A stretch of 64,000 bases of DNA from the NCBI RefSeq assembly GCF_014284125.1, contig NZ_JACOFX010000003.1, positions 1 to 64,000 of the forward strand. Reading direction: 5' to 3'. Made by a program: the position numbers and the translations under genes. How positions within the stretch are numbered: position 1 is the stretch's first letter; every line of letters starts with the position of its first letter. Shown in pieces: positions 9,914 to 19,775 of this stretch. The notes beneath the pieces were generated by a model. The model searched no databases. It worked only from the letters and a program-made list of their open reading frames with translations, and was not told the origin of the DNA. This stretch comes from Undibacterium umbellatum. Its GTDB lineage: Bacteria > Pseudomonadota > Gammaproteobacteria > Burkholderiales > Burkholderiaceae_D.

Positions 9914-11251
9914 TTGGCAACATCTCCACAACAAGCTAAAAGTGCTGCAAGCGGGTTTCCCTGGGGGCGACTCTGGTTCTTGCTGGCGGCACTGGTTGTC
10001 TACAGGATTGGTGCACATGTTCCTGTACCAGGTATAGACGCCAAAGTGCTGGAAGAAATGTTTAAACAAAACCAGGGTGGTTTGCTGGGTATGTTTAATA
10101 TGTTCTCTGGCGGTGCGATGCAAAGATTTACCGTGTTCGCGCTGGGTATCATGCCGTATATTTCTGCGTCGATCATCATGCAATTGATGTCGATCGTCTC
10201 TCCGCAGTTGGAAGCTCTCAAAAAAGAGGGTGAGTCCGGCCGTAGAAAGATTACGCAATATACACGGTATGGCACTGTGGTTCTTGCCTTGATCGAAAGT
10301 TACTTCATCGCATTTGGTCTGGAAGGTCAGGCCGGCTTGGTACTTGACCCTGGATTGGCATTCCGTTTAACAACGGTCTTGTCACTGGTGACAGGCACTA
10401 TGTTCTTGATGTGGTTAGGTGAGCAAATCACTGAACGCGGTCTGGGAAATGGTATTTCAATTATCATTTTCGCTGGTATTGCAGCAGGTTTGCCTGGTGG
10501 TTTGAGTAATTTGTTTGAACTGGTCCGTACTGGTCAAATGGGTAACTTTGCTGCACTGGTTATCTGTGTTGTAGTTCCTGCAGTAACGTTTGCTGTGGTG
10601 TTTGTCGAGCGCGGTCAACGCAAGGTCTTGGTGAACTATGCCAAGCAACAAACTGGCAACAGGGTGTCGCAAAGGCAAAGCAGTCATTTGCCACTGAAGT
10701 TGAATATGGCTGGTGTGATTCCTCCTATTTTTGCTTCTTCGATTATCTTGTTCCCGGCGACGATTACCAGTTGGTTCACCAAGGGTGCAGAATCTTCAAC
10801 AAGTGGTTTTATCACTTTCCTGAAGGATCTGGCAGCGTCGATGGCGCCTGGTGAGCCGATACACGCTTTGTTGTATGCAGCAGCGATCATCTTCTTTTGC
10901 TTCTTCTATACCGCATTGGTATTTAACAGTAAAGAAACCGCAGACAACTTGAAGAAGAGTGGTGCTTTTGTTCCCGGGATACGTCCTGGTGATCAGACCG
11001 CACGCTATATCGACAAGATATTGATGCGTTTGACGCTGGCAGGTGCGATTTACATTACGCTGGTTTGTCTGTTGCCAGAATTTTTGATTGCGAAGTGGAA
11101 AGTACCATTTTATTTCGGCGGAACGTCTCTGCTGATTATCGTGGTGGTGACCATGGACTTTATGGCGCAGGTACAGAACTATGTTATGTCCCAGCAATAT
11201 GAATCGCTTCTTCGTAAAGCAAATTTCAAGGGCGGGATTCCTTCGAGGTAA
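9914..11251 (+). CDS. secY: Preprotein translocase channel subunit SecY
   Basis: This 445-residue ten-helix inner-membrane protein forms the SecYEG channel for protein export and membrane insertion. Visible marks are the first helix after a short cytoplasmic start ([19 protein letters not shown]), the plug region around [21 protein letters not shown] and the C-terminal [17 protein letters not shown]. The start is a TTG with GGAG 6 nt upstream. Its place between rplO and infA is the standard spc order. Confidence 0.97.
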   Translation: MATSPQQAKSAASGFPWGRLWFLLAALVVYRIGAHVPVPGIDAKVLEEMFKQNQGGLLGMFNMFSGGAMQRFTVFALGIMPYISASIIMQLMSIVSPQLEALKKEGESGRRKITQYTRYGTVVLALIESYFIAFGLEGQAGLVLDPGLAFRLTTVLSLVTGTMFLMWLGEQITERGLGNGISIIIFAGIAAGLPGGLSNLFELVRTGQMGNFAALVICVVVPAVTFAVVFVERGQRKVLVNYAKQQTGNRVSQRQSSHLPLKLNMAGVIPPIFASSIILFPATITSWFTKGAESSTSGFITFLKDLAASMAPGEPIHALLYAAAIIFFCFFYTALVFNSKETADNLKKSGAFVPGIRPGDQTARYIDKILMRLTLAGAIYITLVCLLPEFLIAKWKVPFYFGGTSLLIIVVVTMDFMAQVQNYVMSQQYESLLRKANFKGGIPSR

Positions 11252-11274
11252 TCGCCCAGGGGACAGCAGATCGA

Positions 11275-11493
11275 ATGGCAAAAGACGACGTTATACAGAT
11301 GCAGGGCGAGATTCTTGAGAATCTTCCGAATGCAACATTTCGAGTTAAGTTGGAAAACGGGCATGTTGTACTTGGCCATATTTCCGGGAAGATGCGAATG
11401 AACTATATTCGTATTCTTCCAGGTGATAAGGTGACAGTGGAATTGACGCCTTATGATTTGAGCCGGGCGCGAATAGTGTTCCGTACCAAGTAA
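11275..11493 (+). CDS. infA: Translation initiation factor IF-1
   Basis: This 72-residue OB-fold protein starts [24 protein letters not shown] and contains the IF-1 block [26 protein letters not shown]-1 occupies the ribosomal A site during initiation. The cistron lies between secY and rpmJ, as is common in Betaproteobacteria. Confidence 0.97.
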   Translation: MAKDDVIQMQGEILENLPNATFRVKLENGHVVLGHISGKMRMNYIRILPGDKVTVELTPYDLSRARIVFRTK

Positions 11494-11526
11494 ATTTAAA
11501 ATGAACTAGAAGGAAAGAGGGCAAAA

Positions 11527-11640
11527 ATGAAAGTTCTCGCATCAGTTAAGCGGATCTGCCGCAACTGCAAAATCATCAAGCGCAAGGGTGTTGTTCGTGT
11601 TATTTGCACAGAACCACGCCATAAGCAGCGCCAAGGTTAA
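11527..11640 (+). CDS. rpmJ: 50S ribosomal protein L36
   Basis: This short 37-residue gene reads [20 protein letters not shown], then a basic tail ending KQRQG. Cys11, Cys14, Cys27 and His32 form the zinc-binding ribbon of the C-plus L36 type. L36 stabilises 23S rRNA near the stalk base. GGAAAGAGG lies upstream. Confidence 0.95.
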   Translation: MKVLASVKRICRNCKIIKRKGVVRVICTEPRHKQRQG

Positions 11641-11667
11641 TTAACGTTATTGAACGAGGAATAACGA

Positions 11668-12033
11668 ATGGCACGTATCGCAGGGGTTAATATCCCAAAT
11701 CATCAGCATACCGTAATCGGCTTAACAGCTATCTATGGTATTGGCCGTCCACGCGCACAGAAAATCTGTGACGCAACAGGTGTTTTGACCAATAAAAAGG
11801 TTAAAGATCTGGATGACAACGAACTCGAGAAGCTTCGCGACGAAATCGGTAAATTTATCGTCGAAGGCGACTTGCGTCGTGAACTGTCCATGAACATCAA
11901 GCGCTTGATGGACTTGGGTTGCTACCGTGGTCTCCGTCATCGTAAAGGCTTGCCTTGCCGTGGCCAACGTACTCGCACAAATGCGCGTACTCGTAAGGGT
12001 CCACGTAAAGCAGCGCAATCTTTGAAGAAATAA
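11668..12033 (+). CDS. rpsM: 30S ribosomal protein S13
   Basis: The 121-residue product starts [26 protein letters not shown] and ends in the basic tail [20 protein letters not shown], both diagnostic of S13. It contacts the P-site tRNA and forms bridges to the 50S. It is first in the alpha segment. Confidence 0.97.
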   Translation: MARIAGVNIPNHQHTVIGLTAIYGIGRPRAQKICDATGVLTNKKVKDLDDNELEKLRDEIGKFIVEGDLRRELSMNIKRLMDLGCYRGLRHRKGLPCRGQRTRTNARTRKGPRKAAQSLKK

Positions 12034-12064
12034 TCCAGGCTAGCCCGGATCCAAGGAAAACATT

Positions 12065-12469
12065 ATGGCAAAAGCTCAAAATAACGCTGCAGCAGCACGT
12101 GCGCGTAAGAAAGTTAAAAAGAACGTTGCAGAAGGTATTGCTCACGTTCACGCTTCTTTCAACAACACCATCATCACGATCACTGATCGTCAAGGCAATG
12201 CGTTGTCTTGGGCAACTGCCGGTGGTGCTGGTTTTAAAGGCTCACGTAAATCTACTCCGTTTGCAGCGCAGGTCGCAGCAGAAGCAGCAGGTAAAGTGGC
12301 CGTTGAATGCGGTATCAAAAATCTGGAAGTTCGTATCAAAGGCCCAGGCCCAGGTCGCGAATCTTCAGTACGCGCTTTGAACAATCTGGGTATCAAGATC
12401 TCCCTGATTCAAGACGTTACTCCAGTTCCACATAACGGCTGCCGCCCTCCAAAGCGTCGTCGTATCTAA
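12065..12469 (+). CDS. rpsK: 30S ribosomal protein S11
   Basis: The 134-residue product has the S11 core [22 protein letters not shown] and the end [19 protein letters not shown]11 forms the platform with S6, S18 and S21. A terminator-like hairpin follows before rpsD. Confidence 0.97.
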   Translation: MAKAQNNAAAARARKKVKKNVAEGIAHVHASFNNTIITITDRQGNALSWATAGGAGFKGSRKSTPFAAQVAAEAAGKVAVECGIKNLEVRIKGPGPGRESSVRALNNLGIKISLIQDVTPVPHNGCRPPKRRRI

Positions 12470-12561
12470 GCTGGAACACTAAGACGCTGGTTATTTAAGC
12501 GCCTTAAGCAAGCAGATTTATTCTCTGCTGGCATTCTTGCGGAATCTCCGTTAGAATGCAG

Positions 12562-12589
12562 ACCCGCCATTCCGTTGGCGGGTTTTGTG
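12562..12589 (+). terminator. Intrinsic terminator after rpsK
   Basis: ACCCGCCA (12562-12569) and TGGCGGGT (12576-12583) form an 8-bp GC-rich stem followed by TTTTGTGTT. It lies inside the normally co-transcribed alpha operon. The following 130 bases before rpsD contain the palindrome AAAGGCTTAGCCTTT, but I could not identify a convincing promoter. Confidence 0.7.
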
Positions 12590-12718
12590 TTGTGGAAATT
12601 TTAGAGTAGTACAAATTAATCAAAGGCTTAGCCTTTGTTGTTAAGACCACCGTCTGGTTGCAGGTAGATCAGACTAGCGTAGTGTAGAAAACATTACGTC
12701 ATTTACAAGGAAAATATC

Positions 12719-13342
12719 GTGGCACGTTATATCGGACCAAAAGCAAAACTTTCCCGTCGCGAAGGCACGGACCTGTTCTTGAAGAGCGCACGTCGCTCCC
12801 TGGACTCCAAATGCAAACTGGACGCAAAACCAGGTCAACATGGTCGCACTTCCGGTGCTCGTACCTCTGACTACGGTAACCAATTGCGCGAAAAGCAAAA
12901 AGTTAAACGTATGTACGGCGTTTTGGAACGTCAGTTCCGCCGCTACTTCGCTGAAGCTGACCGTCAAAAAGGCAACACAGGCGAAACACTGTTGAAATTG
13001 CTAGAATCCCGTCTGGACAACGTTGCTTATCGTATGGGCTTCGGTTCCACACGCGCTGAAGCACGTCAGCTGGTGAGCCATAAAGCATTCACAGTCAACG
13101 GTATCGTTGTTAACATCGCTTCTTACCAAGTTAAAGCTGGTGACGTAGTTGCAGTTCGTGAAAAAGCTAAAAAACAAGTTCGTATCGCTGAAGCGCTGTC
13201 CCTGGCAGAGCAATCCGGCATGCCTTCATGGGTAGCTGTTGATGCGAAAAAACTGGAAGGTACTTTCAAGTCCATGCCAGATCGTAGCGACATCGCTCAC
13301 GATGTCAACGAATCCTTGATCGTTGAATTGTATTCTCGTTAA
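12719..13342 (+). CDS. rpsD: 30S ribosomal protein S4
   Basis: The 207-residue product starts (GTG) [21 protein letters not shown] and contains the S4 RNA-binding domain ([14 protein letters not shown], then [13 protein letters not shown]). S4 nucleates 16S rRNA folding and in E. coli represses the alpha operon. The four N-terminal cysteines of zinc-binding S4 are not present. AAGGAAAATATC supplies the ribosome binding site. Confidence 0.97.
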   Translation: MARYIGPKAKLSRREGTDLFLKSARRSLDSKCKLDAKPGQHGRTSGARTSDYGNQLREKQKVKRMYGVLERQFRRYFAEADRQKGNTGETLLKLLESRLDNVAYRMGFGSTRAEARQLVSHKAFTVNGIVVNIASYQVKAGDVVAVREKAKKQVRIAEALSLAEQSGMPSWVAVDAKKLEGTFKSMPDRSDIAHDVNESLIVELYSR

Positions 13343-13357
13343 TACTTAAGTTTCACC

Positions 13358-13389
13358 GCCTGCCTGTTTTGTTACAGGCAGGCTTTTTT
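13358..13389 (+). terminator. Intrinsic terminator between rpsD and rpoA
   Basis: GCCTGCCTGT (13358-13367) pairs perfectly with ACAGGCAGGC (13374-13383) and is followed by TTTTTTC. It is a textbook intrinsic terminator only 57 bp before the rpoA start. Confidence 0.85.
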
Positions 13390-13446
13390 CTTTAATGCCG
13401 TCAGCCTTATCGGTGTAACGAACCGAGGGTATTGAAAAGGACATTC

Positions 13447-14424
13447 ATGCAAAACAATCTGTTAAAGCCACGTATTATCGATGTGGAAATGTTGGGTGCC
13501 GGTCACGCTAAAGTCGTGATGGAACCGTTTGAACGTGGCTATGGCCACACACTGGGCAACGCGTTGCGTCGCGTCCTGTTGTCCACTATGGTTGGTTATG
13601 CACCGACTGAAGTTGTGATCGCCGGTGTCGTTCATGAATACTCTTCCCTTGATGGCGTGCAAGAAGACGTCGTCGACATTCTGTTGAACTTGAAAGGTGT
13701 AGTTTTCAAGTTACACAACCGTGATGAAGTCACGCTGACATTGAAAAAAGATGGCGAAGGCGCAGTATTGGCTTCCGACATCGATCTGCCGCATGACGTA
13801 GAACTGATCAACCCGGATCACGTTATCGCCAATCTGACTGCCGGCGGTAAGCTGGACATGCAGATCAAGGTAGAAAAAGGCCGTGGCTATGTACCTGGTA
13901 ACGTTCGTCGCTTGTCTGAAGATGCGAACAAAACCATCGGTCGTATGATATTGGATGCGTCTTTCTCACCAGTACGCCGTGTTTCTTACGCTGTGGAATC
14001 TGCCCGCGTTGAACAACGTACTGATCTGGATAAACTGGTCATCAATATTGAGACCAATGGCGTTATCTCTCCTGAAGAAGCAATCCGTCAATCTGCCCGC
14101 GTGCTGGTTGATCAATTGAATGTCTTTGCCGCTCTGGAAGGTACTGAAGCCGCTGCTGAAGCTCCATCCCGCGTACCTGCAGTTGATCCTGTCCTGTTGC
14201 GTCCAGTCGATGATCTGGAACTGACAGTACGTTCAGCCAACTGCCTGAAAGCAGAAAACATTTACTACATTGGTGATCTGATACAGCGTAGTGAAAATGA
14301 ACTGTTGAAGACCCCAAATCTGGGTCGCAAGTCGTTGAACGAAATCAAAGAAGTTTTGGCTTCCCGTGGTTTGTCTCTGGGCATGAAACTGGAAAACTGG
14401 CCACCTGCTGGCCTGGAAAAATAA
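13447..14424 (+). CDS. rpoA: RNA polymerase alpha subunit
   Basis: The 325-residue product has the N-terminal assembly domain ([20 protein letters not shown] near residue 35) and the C-terminal domain with the [13 protein letters not shown] and [16 protein letters not shown] motifs that bind UP elements and activators. The ORF is open to a TTG at 13432, but AAGGA at 13437-13441 fits the ATG at 13447, whose product [14 protein letters not shown] has the family start. Confidence 0.97.
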   Translation: MQNNLLKPRIIDVEMLGAGHAKVVMEPFERGYGHTLGNALRRVLLSTMVGYAPTEVVIAGVVHEYSSLDGVQEDVVDILLNLKGVVFKLHNRDEVTLTLKKDGEGAVLASDIDLPHDVELINPDHVIANLTAGGKLDMQIKVEKGRGYVPGNVRRLSEDANKTIGRMILDASFSPVRRVSYAVESARVEQRTDLDKLVINIETNGVISPEEAIRQSARVLVDQLNVFAALEGTEAAAEAPSRVPAVDPVLLRPVDDLELTVRSANCLKAENIYYIGDLIQRSENELLKTPNLGRKSLNEIKEVLASRGLSLGMKLENWPPAGLEK

Positions 14425-14433
14425 TTTTGTCTG

Positions 14434-14465
14434 ACGGGTGGGCTGGGACAGCCTGCTCGTTTTTT
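14434..14465 (+). terminator. Intrinsic terminator between rpoA and rplQ
   Basis: Bases 14434-14445 pair with 14449-14460 (core GGCTG/CAGCC, outer pairs include G-U) around a GGA loop, followed directly by TTTTT. A second perfect 8-bp hairpin, CGATAAGT/ACTTATCG, lies at 14494-14511, just ahead of rplQ. Confidence 0.7.
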
Positions 14466-14548
14466 AACTGTAGTAAAAATAATTACCGGCCCGCGATAAG
14501 TTTACTTATCGATAGAAGAGCTGGCATTTAAATCTGAAAGGAAATACC

Positions 14549-14944
14549 ATGCGTCATCGTCACGGCTTACGTAAGCTGAATCGTACTTCTTCCCACCGTC
14601 TGGCAATGCTGCGCAACATGACAGTATCCCTGTTGCGTCACGAAGCCATCAAAACAACTTTGCCAAAAGCTAAAGAACTGCGCCGCGTTATCGAGCCGAT
14701 TCTGACTTTGGGTAAAACAGACACACTGGCTAACAAGCGTTTGGCTTTCTCCCGTTTGCGCGACCGCGAAATGGTAGTTAAGCTGTTTGCTGAACTGGGC
14801 CCACGTTACGCAAATCGTAACGGCGGCTACCTGCGTATCCTGAAAATGGGTTTCCGCGTTGGCGATAATGCTCCTATGGCATACGTTGAATTGCTGGACC
14901 GTCCAGAAGGCGTAGATGCAGCTGATGCACCTGTTGCTGAGTAA
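14549..14944 (+). CDS. rplQ: 50S ribosomal protein L17
   Basis: The 131-residue product starts [23 protein letters not shown], the invariant L17 start. L17 lies near the tunnel exit. GAAAGGAAATACC supplies the ribosome binding site. It closes the ribosomal cluster. Confidence 0.97.
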   Translation: MRHRHGLRKLNRTSSHRLAMLRNMTVSLLRHEAIKTTLPKAKELRRVIEPILTLGKTDTLANKRLAFSRLRDREMVVKLFAELGPRYANRNGGYLRILKMGFRVGDNAPMAYVELLDRPEGVDAADAPVAE

Positions 14945-14975
14945 TTAGCAAGCCTGGGCTTCCTGCTCAAGACTA

Positions 14976-15010
14976 GAAAAAGCCGTTCAGTGTAAACTGA
15001 ACGGCTTTTT
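14976..15010 (+). terminator. Intrinsic terminator after rplQ
   Basis: AGCCGTTCAG (14981-14990) and CTGAACGGCT (14997-15006) form a perfect 10-bp stem flanked by A5 and T5, ending the cluster and able to act in both directions. Confidence 0.92.
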
Positions 15011-15094
15011 GCATATGCGCACTTATTCCGGGACACATATTTTGTGGTGCCCTGTAATGGCCAGGCATGGCGTTCGACCAAATAGAGAATAACA

Positions 15095-15424
15095 ATGGAT
15101 AATGACAATCTGATCCTGGTATTGACTAATCTGCCCAGCCGCGACATGGCCAGAAAGCTGGCCAGCCAGATCGTCGCCGAAAAATTGGCTGCCTGCGTGA
15201 ACATTTCTCCTGATATATTGTCCATCTACAACTGGGACGGCGAGCAACAGGCTGATACAGAAGTGCAATTGATGATCAAGACCCGGCAAGCTTGCTATGC
15301 CGGGCTGGAAGCACTGATACTGAGCCAGCATCCCTATGATCTACCCGAAATAATAGCCATCCCCCTGTTGGCCGGACTACCGGCTTATCTGGACTGGGTG
15401 AGAAAAGAAACTGAAACGCCATGA
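15095..15424 (+). CDS. cutA: Divalent-ion tolerance protein CutA
   Basis: The 109-residue product matches CutA1: LASQIVAEKLAACVNI, then TEVQLMIKT, then HPYDLPEIIAIP. CutA forms a trimeric ferredoxin-like fold linked to copper/divalent cation tolerance, with no settled biochemical role. Its stop overlaps the dsbD start (ATGA), the same cutA-dsbD pairing as in E. coli. Confidence 0.93.
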   Translation: MDNDNLILVLTNLPSRDMARKLASQIVAEKLAACVNISPDILSIYNWDGEQQADTEVQLMIKTRQACYAGLEALILSQHPYDLPEIIAIPLLAGLPAYLDWVRKETETP

Positions 15425-17271
15425 ATACCTCAACGCCGTTGTTTTCTGTAAGCATGCCAGCCAAGCTCCAGAATGTCAGGATATCGCAGCTATGGTGCCT
15501 GTGTGCCTTGCTGGCTGCCTTGCTGTTTGCCTCCCTATTGTCATCCAATGCCAAGGCAGAAGACTTCCTCGACCCTGAAGAGGCATTCAAAGTATCTGCC
15601 AGAATGATAGAGCCAGGCATGGCCGAGGTGACTTTTACGATAGCAGACGGTTACTACCTGTACCGTGAACGTTTCAAATTCAGCTCAGATGATGCCAAGA
15701 TTGGTGACATAACCATGCCAGCTGGCAAGGTCAAGTTTGATGAAACCTTTCAAAAAGAAGTAGAGACTTATCGTAAATCCCTGGTGGTGCGTGTGCCTGT
15801 CCAGGCGGCGGCAGATTTCACCCTGAACATAGGGCGGCAGGGCTGTGCTGACGGAGGTTTGTGCTATCCACCGCTGGAGACGCCGGTTAAGTTGCAGATA
15901 ACTGGGGCCAACAGCGCTGGCACACAGACCGCAGCAAATGCCAGCATTGCTACCGCTAATGTTAGTACAGAATCCAATGGCAAAGGCGCAGAAGCTAGCA
16001 CTGATGAGGAAACCAGCAGCATCAGCGCTGCACTGAAGAGCGGTAGATTGGTCCTGATCCTGCCTTTGTTCTTACTGCTTGGCCTGGGCTTGTCCTTCAC
16101 TCCCTGTGTCTTGCCTATGGTGCCAATTTTGTCCTTCATCATCGTCGGTGAAGGTGCTGGCATCAAACGCAGTCGCGGCTTTCTGCTGTCCTTGTGCTAC
16201 GCCCTTGGCATGGCGCTGGTGTACACGGCCCTCGGCATAGCGGCGGGACTGGTTGGCGAAGGTTTGTCGGCTACTTTGCAAAATCCCTGGGTACTTGGTG
16301 CCTTCGCCTTGCTGATGGTGATATTGTCGCTGTCCATGTTCAATGTGTATCAATTGCAGGTGCCTGCTGCCTTGCAAACCAAGCTCACCATTGCATCAGA
16401 AGGTCAGCGCAATGGCAAGCTGGTAGGTGTGTTTTTCATGGGGGCAATCTCTGCCCTGATCGTTGGCCCTTGCGTGGCCGCTCCACTGGCAGGTGCGCTG
16501 GTTTATATCAGCCAGACCCGCGATGTCGTCGTTGGTGGCTCGGCCTTGTTTGCCATGGCGATGGGCATGAGCGTGCCATTGCTGCTGGTGGGTATCTCGG
16601 CCGGTAGCCTGTTGCCACGCGCTGGTATGTGGATGGAAAGTATCAAACGTTTCTTTGGTGTCTTGATGCTGGCCATGGCCCTGTGGATGATCAGTCCAGT
16701 GATCCCGGCCTGGTCGCAAATGCTGGGATGGGCCATCTTGTTGCTTGCCTATGCCATCTATCAATTATTTTTCCATCGTAGTGGCATGTTCGCCAAAGCT
16801 GTGGCAGTAATGTTTTCCCTGCTCGGTGCCGTGCAACTCGTTGGTGTTGCGACTGGTGGCCGCGATGTATTTTCTCCCGTTGCCCACTTGTACGGTGGCA
16901 GTACGGAACATGTAAAATTTACCCGTGTGCGCAGCATTGCAGAACTTGATGCTGCCCTGGCGCAATCCAAAGGCAAAACGGTCATGCTGGATTTTTACGC
17001 GGACTGGTGCGTCTCTTGCAAAGAGATGGAAAAACTGACTTTCCCAGAAACCAAGGTCAAAGCCAAGCTCGACAATATGCTCTTGCTGCAAGTTGATGTC
17101 ACTGCCAACAATGCCGATGATAAAGCCCTGTTGAAACGCTTTGGCCTGTTCGGCCCTCCAGGCATTATCTTCTTTGATGCGCAGGGTAAGGAAATTCCCC
17201 GTCAGCGCGTCATCGGTTATCAGAATGCGGATAAATTCCTGCAATCCTTGAATCGTGCTGAGGGCAAATAA
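15421..17271 (+). CDS. dsbD: Thiol:disulfide interchange protein DsbD
   Basis: The 616-residue product passes cytoplasmic thioredoxin electrons across the inner membrane to periplasmic partners such as DsbC. Order: signal segment (to about residue 47), periplasmic alpha domain with the CADGGLCYPP pair near residues 141-148, eight hydrophobic helices (about 205-470) with TPCVLPMVP and GPCVAAPL carrying the two membrane cysteines, and a C-terminal thioredoxin domain with WCVSC near residue 529. All three redox pairs are intact. Confidence 0.95.
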   Translation: MNTSTPLFSVSMPAKLQNVRISQLWCLCALLAALLFASLLSSNAKAEDFLDPEEAFKVSARMIEPGMAEVTFTIADGYYLYRERFKFSSDDAKIGDITMPAGKVKFDETFQKEVETYRKSLVVRVPVQAAADFTLNIGRQGCADGGLCYPPLETPVKLQITGANSAGTQTAANASIATANVSTESNGKGAEASTDEETSSISAALKSGRLVLILPLFLLLGLGLSFTPCVLPMVPILSFIIVGEGAGIKRSRGFLLSLCYALGMALVYTALGIAAGLVGEGLSATLQNPWVLGAFALLMVILSLSMFNVYQLQVPAALQTKLTIASEGQRNGKLVGVFFMGAISALIVGPCVAAPLAGALVYISQTRDVVVGGSALFAMAMGMSVPLLLVGISAGSLLPRAGMWMESIKRFFGVLMLAMALWMISPVIPAWSQMLGWAILLLAYAIYQLFFHRSGMFAKAVAVMFSLLGAVQLVGVATGGRDVFSPVAHLYGGSTEHVKFTRVRSIAELDAALAQSKGKTVMLDFYADWCVSCKEMEKLTFPETKVKAKLDNMLLLQVDVTANNADDKALLKRFGLFGPPGIIFFDAQGKEIPRQRVIGYQNADKFLQSLNRAEGK

Positions 17272-17312
17272 AGCATATTCTTAGAATGTATAAGCATGCA
17301 ACAAAACTATCC

Positions 17313-17341
17313 TTGAGTAAGGGCGACAGAGGGGCTATATT
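17313..17341 (+). promoter_or_regulatory. Promoter of the peroxiredoxin gene
   Basis: TTGAGT (17313-17318) and TATATT (17336-17341) are 17 bp apart, 30 bp before the start codon. Confidence 0.6.
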
Positions 17342-17370
17342 CAAACTCTTGTTTCTTTTTGGAGAAAAAT

Positions 17371-18012
17371 ATGACTTTGCGTTTAGGCGATATCGCCCCT
17401 GATTTCGAACAGGATTCTTCTATCGGCCCTTTGAAATTTCATGAATGGGCAGGTAATTCCTGGGTAGTTTTGTTTTCCCATCCGGCTGACTTCACGCCCG
17501 TCTGCACAACAGAACTCGGCTTGACAGCAAAACTCAAGCCAGAATTTGACAAGCGCAATGTAAAAGCCATCGCCCTCTCAGTCGATGGTGCAGAATCCCA
17601 TCTGCAATGGATCAAGGATATTGAAGCTACACAAAATACGGTAGTCGGTTTCCCTATCGTCGCTGATGCCGACAAAAAAGTTGCCGCATTGTATGACATG
17701 ATCCACCCTAACCAGTCCGAGACTGTGACTGTGCGATCCTTGTTCGTCATCGACCCGAATAAAAAAGTCCGTCTCATCATCACTTATCCTCTGACCACAG
17801 GACGCAATTTTGATGAAGTCCTGCGGGTCATTGATGCCCTGCAATTGACAGATGGCTATACCGTCGCTACCCCAGGTAACTGGCGTGATGGTGATGACGT
17901 GATCATTCCGTTGTCTATCAAGGATGAAGACGTGATCAAACAAAAATATCCTAAAGGCTATACCGCTGCCCGCCCTTATCTGCGCGTGACACCACAGCCA
18001 AACAAACCATGA
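17371..18012 (+). CDS. 1-Cys peroxiredoxin (Prx6 type)
   Basis: The 213-residue product reduces peroxides with a single peroxidatic cysteine, Cys45 in the motif PVCTTE. The Prx6-type C-terminal extension is present (NWRDGDDVIIPLSI onward). There is no resolving cysteine and the length suits the 1-Cys class (210-225 residues). An in-frame TTG at 17359 is less likely than the ATG at 17371, which has GGAG 6 nt upstream. The gene stands alone behind its own promoter. Confidence 0.93.
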   Translation: MTLRLGDIAPDFEQDSSIGPLKFHEWAGNSWVVLFSHPADFTPVCTTELGLTAKLKPEFDKRNVKAIALSVDGAESHLQWIKDIEATQNTVVGFPIVADADKKVAALYDMIHPNQSETVTVRSLFVIDPNKKVRLIITYPLTTGRNFDEVLRVIDALQLTDGYTVATPGNWRDGDDVIIPLSIKDEDVIKQKYPKGYTAARPYLRVTPQPNKP

Positions 18013-18013
18013 C

Positions 18014-18186
18014 TTGCGCAAAACCGCCCCAACTGCGTTGCAGCTCCTAGCCGTACTAAAGTACTGTCTTCGTCGCTGATGGTATAGTCGGGATTTCAGG
18101 CAACATGTTGCCTGCCGATGCAACGAACCTCCCTTGCAAGGGAGGTTTCCTGAAAGCGATAGCCTTGCTGGGACAATTTTGCGCAA
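18014..18186. repeat. Palindrome-rich repeat element with inverted ends
   Basis: The element is bounded by TTGCGCAAAA (18014-18023) and its inverse TTTTGCGCAA (18177-18186). The bases inside the ends remain partly complementary. Nested inside are GTAC-TAAA-GTAC (18053-18064), the perfect 18-bp palindrome CAGGCAACATGTTGCCTG (18097-18114) and a perfect 22-bp palindrome centred on TTGCAA (18126-18147); TTTCAGG and CCTGAAA (18094-18100, 18149-18155) also pair. It has no coding capacity and resembles a REP/MITE-like dispersed repeat. No second copy was seen in this window. Confidence 0.6.
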
Positions 18187-18204
18187 CTCATGTAGTGCAT
18201 CAGT

Positions 18205-18246
18205 AAAAAAAACAAAAGCCACGAGTCACTCGTGGCTTTTGTTTTT
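18205..18246. terminator. Bidirectional terminator between prx and sbcB
   Basis: GCCACGAG and CTCGTGGC around a TCA loop (centre 18227) are extended by AAAAACAAAA on one side and TTTTGTTTTT on the other. It serves both converging genes. Confidence 0.92.
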
Positions 18247-18267
18247 GAAATGCAGAATGAATTCAGC

Positions 18268-19704
18268 TTATCTCGACGGCACGATCATTTCAGCATAGTC
18301 ATACAAAGCGCCTAAAATCTCTTCTGCCGCTTCATCTGCTGTTTCTGACAAAGTATCGATCTCATTGAAATACATGTCCACCGTCCTGGCATTGCCTGCA
18401 CCATCAAGCAAACGTGCGGCGCGGTGTTCTTCCCAAGTTTCCTTTTCTTCCATGCTCAGGCTGTCAAAGAAATTACGGGCGCGGTAACGGAATAGCAATT
18501 CGGCCAGGCGGACATCCTGGAAGACGACGCTGACGGCAGCCAGTTGCACTGGCTTCTTGCGGCGTAACTCATTGAGTAGACGGCGGTCACCAGCACCCAC
18601 AAAGCCGCCATACAAGTCTTCATCGACGTCGCTGGCCGCAGCCTCAGGGCGGGCATACACTTCTTCCCAGATTGCCTTGGCAGAGGCGGGCAGGGAGGCC
18701 GCTTTGATGATGTGCTCTTGCACCAGATGCATATCTATCTTCCAGCGCTCAGCCATGGGGGCAGTCAAGGTTTTTAGATTGCCAATGACGATGGGGGACT
18801 TGTTGATGTGTATGCTTTTCACTGGCAGACGCTGCACACCTTCAGGCAAGGCATCGCTCTTGCTGAACATGCGCAGCTGTATGGTCTCTGCATCCAGTCC
18901 CGCCAGCTCTGTCGGATCATGGGACAGGTCCCAGGCGATGACTTCATTCTTGTTCTTGGGATGCATGGCCAGCGGCCACATGACGGCCAAGCACCCACGC
19001 TCTATCGGGAACATGCCCGACACATGCAAGAACGCTTTGTTCAGCACGGGCATATCAATTTCTGATGCAACCTTGTCTTTTTTGTGCAGGGCAAAGCAAA
19101 AATCGAATAACTTGGGCTGACGCTCACGTATCAGACGTGCCAAAGCTATCGTCGCGCGCACATCTGACAAGGCATCATGTGCTGCTTCATGCGCAATGCC
19201 ATTGGCCTTGGTCAGGTGCTCCAGGCGAAAGCTGGGCTTGCCTTCATCATTCTTTGGCCAGTTGATACCCTCCGGGCGCAACGCATAACAGGTACGCACC
19301 ATGTCCATGATGTCCCAGCGGCCACAATTGTTTTGCCATTCGCGCGCATACGGGTCGATGAGGTTACGCCAGAACATGAAGCGGGTAATTTCATCATCGA
19401 AACGTATGGTGTTATAGCCGACACCGATAGTGCCAGTCTTGGCCAGTTCCTGTTCTATCTTTGATGCAAATTCATGCTCAGGTATGCCACGCTCCAGGCA
19501 GGTTTGTGGTGTGATATGGGTGATCAGGCAAGACTGCGGGTCAGGCAAGAAATCATTGGCGGGTTGGCAGTACAGCATGAGCGGTTTGCCGATTTCATTG
19601 AGTTCAGCATCCGTGCGTATGGCGGCAAATTGCGCAGGCCTGTCGCGACGGGCGACAGCGCCAAAGGTTTCATAGTCATGCCAGAGAAAGGTATGTTCTT
19701 GCAT
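18268..19704 (-). CDS. sbcB: Exodeoxyribonuclease I
   Basis: The 478-residue product is a processive 3'-5' single-strand DNA exonuclease used in recombination and mismatch repair. The DEDDh nuclease start is visible (FLWHDYETFG, near residues 6-15), then IGVGYNTIRFDDE, and the closing acidic motif AHDALSDVRATIALARL near residue 180. The C-terminal half matches the ExoI SH3-like and helical domains. Length is normal (E. coli 475). The gene is monocistronic and convergent with prx. Confidence 0.95.
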   Translation of the reverse strand: MQEHTFLWHDYETFGAVARRDRPAQFAAIRTDAELNEIGKPLMLYCQPANDFLPDPQSCLITHITPQTCLERGIPEHEFASKIEQELAKTGTIGVGYNTIRFDDEITRFMFWRNLIDPYAREWQNNCGRWDIMDMVRTCYALRPEGINWPKNDEGKPSFRLEHLTKANGIAHEAAHDALSDVRATIALARLIRERQPKLFDFCFALHKKDKVASEIDMPVLNKAFLHVSGMFPIERGCLAVMWPLAMHPKNKNEVIAWDLSHDPTELAGLDAETIQLRMFSKSDALPEGVQRLPVKSIHINKSPIVIGNLKTLTAPMAERWKIDMHLVQEHIIKAASLPASAKAIWEEVYARPEAAASDVDEDLYGGFVGAGDRRLLNELRRKKPVQLAAVSVVFQDVRLAELLFRYRARNFFDSLSMEEKETWEEHRAARLLDGAGNARTVDMYFNEIDTLSETADEAAEEILGALYDYAEMIVPSR

Positions 19705-19775
19705 TGGTATTTAAATTAGTTTGTTGATTTGGTCTTCACAGATCGTATTACGCAGACCGCATTTTATCCAGTATG

